Assembly: GCA_029289015.1 (NCBI GenBank)
Contig: JARFUL010000078.1
Coordinates: 1-13,692 of the forward strand
Source: Syntrophobacteria bacterium
Lineage (GTDB): Bacteria; Desulfobacterota; Syntrophobacteria; JARFUL01
DNA: 13,692 bases
Direction: 5' to 3'
The notes under the pieces are model-generated. The model ran no database searches, was not told the DNA's origin, and saw only the letters and a list, made by a program, of their open reading frames with translations. Below, piece after piece: positions 9,079 through 13,692 of the stretch. How positions within the stretch are numbered: position 1 is the first letter of the stretch; every line of letters begins with the position of its first letter. The position numbers were made by a program, and so were the translations under genes.

Positions 9079-10161
9079 CTACCCGTGGCGCCTTTCAAAC
9101 TCCCCCATGAAGGAGACCAGGGCCCTAACCGCGTCCGGCCCCACCGCGTTGTAGAGCGAGGCCCGAAGCCCGCCCACGGACCGGTGGCCCTTCAGGCCCC
9201 CCATCCCTTCCCCGGCCGCGTCCTCTATGAACTTGGCCTCAAGCTCCTCCGTGGGGAGCCGGAAGGTGACGTTCATCTTGGAGCGGCTGTCCTCCCTGGC
9301 CGTGCCCCGGTAGAAACCGCTCTGGTCTATGGCCTGGTAGAGGAGCCTGGCCTTCTCGTTGTTGACCTTCTCAACCGCGGCCACGCCGCCCGCGGACTCT
9401 ATCCACTTGAAGACCAGGTTCGCGAAATAGATCGCGAAGGCCGGAGGGGTGTTGAACAGGGAGTTCTTGGCCACGTAAGTAGAGTAGCGGAGCATGGTGG
9501 GCAGAGTCTCCGGGGACCTCTTGGCCAGGTCGTCCCGGATAATCACCAGGGTGACCCCTGCCGGCCCTATGTTCTTCTGGGCCCCCGCGTAGATGAGCCC
9601 GAAGGGTGCGGGGTCGAAGACTCTGGAGAGGATGTCCGAGGACATGTCCGCGGCTATGGGCGCGCCGCGGGTATCGGGGAATGAGTGATACTGGGTGCCC
9701 TTTATGGTGTTGTTGGAGGTGATGTGCACGTAGGCCGGGTTTGGGCTGAAGTTGAACTCCTTCGGGATGTAGGTGAAGTTCTCGTCCTCCGATGACGCGG
9801 CCACGTTGACGGACTTCCCCAGTATCCGGGCCTCCGCGATGGCCTTGGTGGACCAGGTCCCGGTGTTGATGTAGTCCGCGGTCTCGCCCTCGCGGATGAG
9901 ATTCATGGGCGCGTAGAAGAACTGGGACGACGCGCCGCCGGTCATGAAGACAACGTGGTAGTCGTCGGTGAGCCCCATGAGGGACTTCACCCTGGCCACC
10001 GCTTGGGCCATGATCTCGTCGAACTCTTTGGAGCGGTGGCTTATCTCCAGAACGGACATGCCGGTGGAGCGGTAGTTGAGCAGCTCTTCCCTGGCCTCCT
10101 TGAGCACCTCAAGGGGCAGCGCGGACGGGCCTGGGTTGAAGTTGAACACGCGCTCTTTCAT
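9079..10161 (-). CDS. serC: Phosphoserine aminotransferase
   Basis: A 360-residue PLP-dependent aminotransferase that converts 3-phosphohydroxypyruvate plus glutamate to O-phosphoserine and 2-oxoglutarate, the second step of serine synthesis; it can also act in pyridoxal phosphate synthesis. Family text is clear: the start FNFNPGPSALP (6-16), SHRSKEF (41-47), the phosphate-binding GGASSQF (75-81), NTGTWSTKA (99-107), and the PLP-linking lysine K196 in YAGAQKNIGPAG (191-202). The C-terminal substrate-binding region GGLKGHRSVGGLRASLYNA is intact and the length is normal. The ATG at 10159-10161 has AAAGGAC about 10 bases upstream. It looks like a single-gene unit with its own promoter and no cotranscribed serA or serB in view. 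Confidence 0.97.
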   Translation of the reverse strand: MKERVFNFNPGPSALPLEVLKEAREELLNYRSTGMSVLEISHRSKEFDEIMAQAVARVKSLMGLTDDYHVVFMTGGASSQFFYAPMNLIREGETADYINTGTWSTKAIAEARILGKSVNVAASSEDENFTYIPKEFNFSPNPAYVHITSNNTIKGTQYHSFPDTRGAPIAADMSSDILSRVFDPAPFGLIYAGAQKNIGPAGVTLVIIRDDLAKRSPETLPTMLRYSTYVAKNSLFNTPPAFAIYFANLVFKWIESAGGVAAVEKVNNEKARLLYQAIDQSGFYRGTAREDSRSKMNVTFRLPTEELEAKFIEDAAGEGMGGLKGHRSVGGLRASLYNAVGPDAVRALVSFMGEFERRHG

Positions 10162-10208
10162 GTTGGACTCGTCCTTTCACTGAGTTGGGCTCTTGGGGAT
10201 ATTCAGTC

Positions 10209-10238
10209 TTTTTAGCATCATCAAAGCCCGGATGTAAA
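10209..10238 (-). promoter_or_regulatory. Candidate serC promoter
   Basis: On the minus strand TTTACA (10233-10238, 5 of 6 consensus bases) is 18 bases from TAAAAA (10209-10214). It predicts a start near 10202 and a leader of about 40 bases. The -35 box overlaps the 3' arm of a hairpin that may end the preceding gene's transcript. Confidence 0.5.
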
Positions 10239-10256
10239 GACCCTATTCCGGTCTAC
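10234..10256 (-). terminator. Weak hairpin after the zinc-ribbon gene
   Basis: On the minus strand GTAGACC (10250-10256) pairs with GGTC and TAC (10239-10242, 10234-10236) with a two-base bulge and a 7-base loop. Only short T runs follow, so it is a poor intrinsic terminator. It lies 27 bases after the stop of the upstream gene and overlaps the serC -35 box. Confidence 0.3.
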
Positions 10257-10282
10257 GGGCAAGTCCGCGGCCACGGGGGAAA

Positions 10283-10765
10283 CTACCTGCTCCAGTAGAC
10301 CTTCACGCTGGTATCGTCCTCAGCATACTGAAGCTCGTAGTCGCCCTTGTACGCGCGGAAGAGCGCCTCGCCCATCCGCCGGGCGATGTGGACTCCGGTG
10401 GTGGTCACCACCAGCTTGCCCTCCTCGTCTGAAATAGCCACGATCCTCTCGAGGGGGTGCTCCTCCTTCTCGGCCTTTCCGATGTTCTTTATCAGGTTGA
10501 TTATCTCTTTACGGTGCACCTTGAAAAAGTCTCCGCGGATCTCAACGTAGCCCGCGGGGTTTCCGTCCTCCACGCGCCTGCACGCGGGACACTGAGCGTC
10601 CTTTACCTCCTCTGCGGTGGTCTCCCAGGTCCATCGGCCCTCCAGCACCACAGCCCCGCAATCAGTGCACCGGGTGTTGTTCGGGAGCTTGACACGCTCC
10701 TCGTAGATGTCGTGGCGGGCCTCCTTTATCAACTTGTCCCTTCTTCTGCCCAGTTCTCTGCCCAT
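10283..10765 (-). CDS. Small double-CxxC zinc-ribbon protein (resembles BCAM0308 family)
   Basis: A 160-residue protein of unknown function. Two CxxC pairs (C33-C36 in CTDC and C59-C62 in CPAC) would form one zinc site. The N-terminus is very basic (MGRELGRRRDKLIKEARHD), suggesting nucleic-acid or ribosome contact. The C-terminal half is mixed alpha/beta and contains VVTTTGVHIARRMGEAL (119-135). It matches my memory of proteins annotated as BCAM0308 family, which share the basic start, the LP..C.DCGA segment and the GRW motif, but no role is established that I can cite. I start at the ATG 10763-10765 because AAAGGAG lies 8 bases upstream. The frame is open 43 codons further upstream, but that part lacks a ribosome site. 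There is no membrane segment or signal peptide. Confidence 0.8.
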   Translation of the reverse strand: MGRELGRRRDKLIKEARHDIYEERVKLPNNTRCTDCGAVVLEGRWTWETTAEEVKDAQCPACRRVEDGNPAGYVEIRGDFFKVHRKEIINLIKNIGKAEKEEHPLERIVAISDEEGKLVVTTTGVHIARRMGEALFRAYKGDYELQYAEDDTSVKVYWSR

Positions 10766-10835
10766 TCTCTGGACTCCTTTCGAGAAGGTTATGAGATTTG
10801 ACCGGGCGGCGTCGGAGCCGTCCCTCTCTAGATAA

Positions 10836-10844
10836 AATTTACCA
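10836..10844 (-). promoter_or_regulatory. Candidate proximal promoter of the zinc-ribbon gene
   Basis: On the minus strand TGG followed by TAAATT (10836-10841) resembles an extended -10 element, with a loose TTGTCC 19 bases further upstream of the -10 box. It would give a leader of about 65 bases. The match is weak and it competes with a better extended -10 further upstream. Confidence 0.25.
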
Positions 10845-10882
10845 CTTTTGGAGCAAGATTGGACAATTTTCGGGTTCCGCCC

Positions 10883-10932
10883 GCGATGGCTCACAGGCTT
10901 TTGGCCGGATTCTGCCGAAGGGAACCATCTGC
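10883..10932 (-). other. Potential structured leader hairpin upstream of the zinc-ribbon gene
   Basis: As minus-strand RNA, GAUGGUUC (10922-10929) pairs fully with GAGCCAUC (10885-10892), including one G-U, and GC pairs extend it past a bulge to 10883 and 10932. The inner part can form GGC-CAAAA-GCC. On the plus strand the same arms have a C-A mismatch, so the minus-strand RNA folds better. I do not recognise a known riboswitch class. Confidence 0.3.
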
Positions 10933-10974
10933 CTCTATGCAGGGCCGTCAGACAGGCGGCCGTCCGCGGCGTAT

Positions 10975-10983
10975 ACTATATCA
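10975..10983 (-). promoter_or_regulatory. Candidate extended -10 promoter right after a terminator
   Basis: On the minus strand TGA precedes TATAGT (10975-10980), the TGnTATAAT layout of an extended -10 promoter, placed immediately after the T-run of the terminator at 10984-11006. No -35 box is possible within the terminator stem. A start near 10968 would give the zinc-ribbon gene a leader of about 200 bases. Confidence 0.35.
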
Positions 10984-11006
10984 AAAGGGGGCCCTCGACC
11001 CCCTTT
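10983..11006 (-). terminator. Rho-independent terminator of the GAF-ATPase gene
   Basis: A perfect 8-bp stem AAAGGGGG / CCCCCTTT (10999-11006 with 10984-10991 as read on the minus strand) with a 7-base loop is followed by a T-run on the minus strand. It lies 24 bases past the stop at 11031. The A/T ends of the stem make it nearly symmetrical, so it may also work on the plus strand. Confidence 0.8.
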
Positions 11007-11030
11007 GCCCTGGTCCGGATTTACTTGATG

Positions 11031-13331
11031 CTACTCGATGCAGACCTTGCGCACGTTGACCATGTCGGTGTCGCCCTTGAGCACCTTGTAGATGCCGTCC
11101 TGCTTCAGGGTGCGCATGCCCTCGTTCATGGCCTGGACCCTGATCTCCTCCACGTGGGCCCTCTCCACGATGAGCTCCTTTAAGGTCTTGGTGCCGTTGA
11201 GGAACTCATGGAGGCCGGTCCGGCCGCGGTAGCCGGTGTCGTTGCACTTCACGCATCCCTTGTGCTTCCAGAGCTTGAAGTCGTCGTTGTACTCAACCCC
11301 CACTTCGGGCCAGTTCTCGAGCCCGTAATCCTCCGCGACCTGCTGGTACTCTTCCTGGGTGGGGTGGTAGGGCTCCTTGCAGTCCGGGCAGAGGGTGCGA
11401 ACGAGACGCTGGGCCAATATGCCCAGGAGCGCGTCCGCGAAGTTGAGCGGGTTCATGCCCATGTCTATGAGCCTGGTGATGGTCTCGGGCGCGGAGTTGG
11501 TGTGCAGGGTGGAGAGCACCAGGTGACCGGTGAGGGACGCCTCGATCCCGATGTGCGCGGTCTCCTCGTCACGCATCTCACCCACCATTATGATGTCCGG
11601 GTCTGCGCGGAGGAAGGAGCGCATGGCCGCGGCAAAGGTGTAGCCTATCTTCGCGTAGGTCTGCACCTGCCTGAGGCGGTACTGGGTTATCTCCACCGGG
11701 TCCTCCGCGGTCCAGATCTTGCGGTCCGGGACGTTGAGGTAGCCCATTATGGAGTGGAGCGTGGTGGTCTTACCGGAGCCGGTGGGCCCCACCACCAGGA
11801 GAATGCCGTAGGGCTTGTCTATGCTCTCCAAGAGGCCGTCGAGGTTCCTGGGCGAGAAGTTCATCTTCTCCAGCGGCATGGGCTTGCCCGCCGCGAGGAT
11901 ACGCATGACCACGTCCTCGTTGTTGCCCGCGGTGGGGGTCACCTCCACCCTGAGCTCCACGTCCCGGTTGCCGTACTTCATCTTTATCTTGCCGGACTGG
12001 GGCAGCCTGCGCTCCGAGATGTCCAGCTTGGACATGATCTTGATGCGGTTCACCACCGCCCTGGAATGGGTGGCAGGCACATCGAGGTACTTGAAGCACT
12101 CGCCGTCCCTGCGGAACCTCACCTCCGTGGGCTGCTTGCCGAAGTAGGGCTCTATGTGGATGTCCGACACGCCCATGTCATAGCCGTCCTTGATTACCCT
12201 GGTGACCAGCTTCACCACAGTGGGCGCGTCCTCGTTGAGCATGTCGTCGTCCGCGGAGTCCATGTCGTGCGCGAACTCCATCGCGCCGTCGTCCAGCTCG
12301 TCGATGAACTCGTCGATGGACGAGGTGGACTCGGTAGGCCGCCCGCCCACGGAGAACTCGATGAACTGGACAATATCTTCTCTGAGGCCCACCACGAACC
12401 TCACCTTCTCGGCCAGCCCCGCGGCCCGGATGCCCCTGAGCTTCTCGGGGTCTGAAGGGTCGTCGGTGATGATGACGATCTCGTCCCCCTCCCTGTTGAA
12501 GGGCACCCAGAAGTTCTTCATCAAAAACTTGATGTTCAGCCCCTGGAGCAGGCTGGTGGGGATCATCACGGTGTCGGAGTACTCCACGAACTCGGTGTCG
12601 TAGTGCCGGGCCAGGGACTCGCCCAGGGACGCCTTGTCGACCCCGAAATCGTTGATCAGCACATAGCTCACGTCGCTCCTTATGGGGCTTCTCTCTTCGC
12701 GAGCCCTCTTGATTGCCTTGTCGAGGTCATCCTGGCTTATGACGTGCTCCGCGATCAGAAGGTCGTACTTGGTGGGCTTCCTCGCGATCCGGTTCTGGTT
12801 GTAGAACGCGACGGCCAGACCCTTGGCCACCTTTTCCAGGAGCCTCTCGTCCTCCTCGTTGAAGGACTGGCCGTTCTGCTTGTTGATGAGCTGAACCACG
12901 CCCTGGAGGTACTTGTCCTTTATGAGGAGCGGCATCGCGAGGACCGACTTGGTGCGGAACCCCGACTTCTGGTCCCAGGAGCTGTCGAACTGGATGCCGG
13001 GATACCTCTCGTTGAGCTCGCTCTCGTCGTACACGTCGATCACGTTCACCGTCTTGCCGGTGACCGCCGCGAAGCCGGCTATGGAGGACTTGTTTACCGG
13101 CACCCTGATCTCCGCCAGCCCCTCGCCGGTCTTGACCTTGGAGTATATCTCCTTGGTGGTGGGCTCCACCGCGTAGACCGTGATCCTTTCGCCCTCGAAG
13201 ATATCGAGGATCTGGTCCTTCAGGGTGAGGAGAATCTCGTCGATGTTCTCCGCCTGGTTCAGCGTCAGGGAGAGCTCGTTGATCTTCTCCTCCCTTTCGT
13301 ATAGTTCCTGGAAATTTTTGTCTTCGGCCAT
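11031..13331 (-). CDS. GAF-domain-fused GspE/PilB-type secretion ATPase
   Basis: A 766-residue cytoplasmic hexameric-type ATPase of the type II secretion/type IV pilus family. Domains: a GAF domain (about 25-180) with the signature NKXnFX3DE fully present (N150 K151, F157, D161 E162); a T2SSE N-terminal/MshEN-like domain (about 185-330) whose usual RLG motif is replaced (IRSDVSYVL); an acidic linker (337-369); then the motor domain (about 370-766). Motor motifs are Walker A GPTGSGKT (515-522), Asp box EDPVE (543-547), Walker B DPDIIMVGEMRD (577-588), His box GHLVLSTLHTN (602-612) and two CxxC pairs (C648/C651, C693/C696) for zinc. It is about 200 residues longer than ordinary GspE because of the GAF domain. 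The ATG has GGGAG 7 bases upstream. No pilin, platform or other secretion gene adjoins it; a divergent PilZ gene does. PilB, GspE or MshE-like roles cannot be separated here. Confidence 0.93.
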   Translation of the reverse strand: MAEDKNFQELYEREEKINELSLTLNQAENIDEILLTLKDQILDIFEGERITVYAVEPTTKEIYSKVKTGEGLAEIRVPVNKSSIAGFAAVTGKTVNVIDVYDESELNERYPGIQFDSSWDQKSGFRTKSVLAMPLLIKDKYLQGVVQLINKQNGQSFNEEDERLLEKVAKGLAVAFYNQNRIARKPTKYDLLIAEHVISQDDLDKAIKRAREERSPIRSDVSYVLINDFGVDKASLGESLARHYDTEFVEYSDTVMIPTSLLQGLNIKFLMKNFWVPFNREGDEIVIITDDPSDPEKLRGIRAAGLAEKVRFVVGLREDIVQFIEFSVGGRPTESTSSIDEFIDELDDGAMEFAHDMDSADDDMLNEDAPTVVKLVTRVIKDGYDMGVSDIHIEPYFGKQPTEVRFRRDGECFKYLDVPATHSRAVVNRIKIMSKLDISERRLPQSGKIKMKYGNRDVELRVEVTPTAGNNEDVVMRILAAGKPMPLEKMNFSPRNLDGLLESIDKPYGILLVVGPTGSGKTTTLHSIMGYLNVPDRKIWTAEDPVEITQYRLRQVQTYAKIGYTFAAAMRSFLRADPDIIMVGEMRDEETAHIGIEASLTGHLVLSTLHTNSAPETITRLIDMGMNPLNFADALLGILAQRLVRTLCPDCKEPYHPTQEEYQQVAEDYGLENWPEVGVEYNDDFKLWKHKGCVKCNDTGYRGRTGLHEFLNGTKTLKELIVERAHVEEIRVQAMNEGMRTLKQDGIYKVLKGDTDMVNVRKVCIE

Positions 13332-13361
13332 AGCTACACTCCCACGTCAAATCCTATGTGT

Positions 13362-13373
13362 TTAACGTGTTAA
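13362..13373. promoter_or_regulatory. Small inverted repeat at the start of the ATPase transcript
   Basis: TTAAC-GT-GTTAA lies about 12-23 bases after the predicted transcript start of the GAF-ATPase gene and ahead of its ribosome site. Its position fits a repressor site. The arms are only 5 bp, so chance is possible. Confidence 0.3.
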
Positions 13374-13391
13374 GAATATCATTTTTTATCT

Positions 13392-13400
13392 ATTATACCA
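13392..13400 (-). promoter_or_regulatory. Extended -10 promoter of the GAF-ATPase gene
   Basis: On the minus strand TGG is followed by a perfect TATAAT (13392-13397), an extended -10 arrangement. Only poor -35 matches lie at the right distance, as is common with extended -10 promoters. It predicts a start near 13385 and a leader of about 53 bases. Confidence 0.6.
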
Positions 13401-13420
13401 AAAGTCTCTTCGGAATCCAC

Positions 13421-13454
13421 AATTTCCCTCGCCCACCCCGGCCGCGGGGAAATT
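13421..13454. promoter_or_regulatory. Inverted repeat between divergent genes, possible operator
   Basis: AATTTCCC (13421-13428) and GGGAAATT (13447-13454) are perfect 8-bp inverse complements 18 bases apart, enclosing a second GC-rich repeat CCCCG / CGGGG (13436-13440, 13445-13449). The site lies just upstream of the -35 position of the ATPase promoter and about 90 bases before the PilZ gene, so it could serve both divergent genes. It has no T-run. Confidence 0.45.
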
Positions 13455-13542
13455 CATTTTAGCAAATGGTCTTTGCCTGGCGGCGATTTTTGTGGTAACT
13501 AGGTATCATCTCTTGGACCAGCGAGCTATCCGGAGGCCCCTG

Positions 13543-13692
13543 ATGAAAAACCCCAAGGAGCGGCGCAGGCACCCGCGCTTCCAGGCTGTCCTGCAGGTCA
13601 ACTACGGTGAAGACGCGTTCGCGCTGGATGCCGCGTCCACGGATACCGCGTCCATGGGCGGGCTCTTCATCATCACCGAGCACCCCCTGCCC
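13543..13692 (+). CDS. PilZ-domain protein, N-terminal part (cut by window edge)
   Basis: The first 50 residues of a plus-strand gene that runs off the window. PilZ domains usually bind c-di-GMP and control motility, pili or exopolysaccharide. The start MKNPKERRRHPRF contains the basic RxxxR motif (R8 to R12). The second motif, normally D/N-x-S-x-x-G, appears as TASMGG (35-40), with Thr in the first position, followed by LFIITEHPLP, the usual 'glfi...PlP' strand. The ATG at 13543-13545 has GGAGG (13532-13536) 6 bases upstream, an excellent ribosome site and the only plus-strand one of this quality noticed here. It is divergent from the GAF-ATPase gene, sharing a 211-base intergenic region. 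The C-terminal half and any extra domains cannot be seen. Confidence 0.82.
   Translation, partial: MKNPKERRRHPRFQAVLQVNYGEDAFALDAASTDTASMGGLFIITEHPLP

Noticed and set aside
10766..10894. Upstream extension of the zinc-ribbon protein by 43 residues
   Set aside because: No ribosome site at the far ATG, whereas AAAGGAG stands at the right distance before the ATG at 10763-10765, and the shorter form starts like family members.
11208..12455. A 415-codon open frame on the plus strand opposite the GAF-ATPase gene
   Set aside because: Rich in Val, His, Leu, Gly and Glu with no recognisable motif, and fully antisense to a well-supported gene. Treated as a GC-driven shadow.

Overview
The window is a GC-rich stretch of bacterial chromosome. 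Almost every gene lies on the minus strand, so in transcription order it reads from high to low coordinates. The best lineage guess is a Gram-negative bacterium of the former Deltaproteobacteria (Desulfobacterota and relatives). Three things point there: two different ATP synthase b-type subunits (b' and b, the latter with an apparent signal peptide) placed before delta and alpha with no a or c genes; a complete mreB-mreC-mreD-mrdA-rodA set; and a GAF-fused GspE/PilB-type ATPase. This is inference from gene content. No rRNA or other taxonomic marker is present.

Region by region: (1) 13332-13692 is a divergent intergenic region followed by the start of a plus-strand PilZ-domain gene, cut by the window edge. 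(2) 11031-13331 is a 766-residue secretion/pilus-type ATPase with an N-terminal GAF domain, closed by a strong terminator at 10984-11006. (3) 10283-10765 is a small zinc-ribbon protein with a possibly long, structured 5' leader. (4) 9079-10161 is serC. (5) 8716-9078 has no protein gene. It holds a strong mreB promoter and, on the opposite strand, a possible small RNA ending in a plus-strand terminator. (6) 3374-8715 is the rod-shape operon mreB, mreC, mreD, mrdA, rodA, with short gaps or overlaps. (7) 9-3168 is the start of an ATP synthase operon, atpX-atpF-atpH-atpA, coupled by short overlaps. The following genes (expected atpG, atpD, atpC) lie outside the window.

How the genes work together: MreB, MreC, MreD, PBP2 and RodA form the elongasome that inserts new peptidoglycan along the cell side wall. 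RodA polymerises glycan and PBP2 cross-links it, guided by MreB filaments through MreC and MreD. AtpX and AtpF form the peripheral stalk tethered through AtpH to the AtpA/AtpD head. SerC makes phosphoserine. The GAF-ATPase and divergent PilZ gene are the accessory-looking part. The GAF domain carries an intact NKXnFX3DE signature, known from cyclic-nucleotide-binding GAF domains, and PilZ domains usually bind c-di-GMP, so a nucleotide-second-messenger input into a pilus or secretion motor is a testable idea. No CRISPR array, insertion sequence, tRNA, rRNA or clear mobile element was seen.
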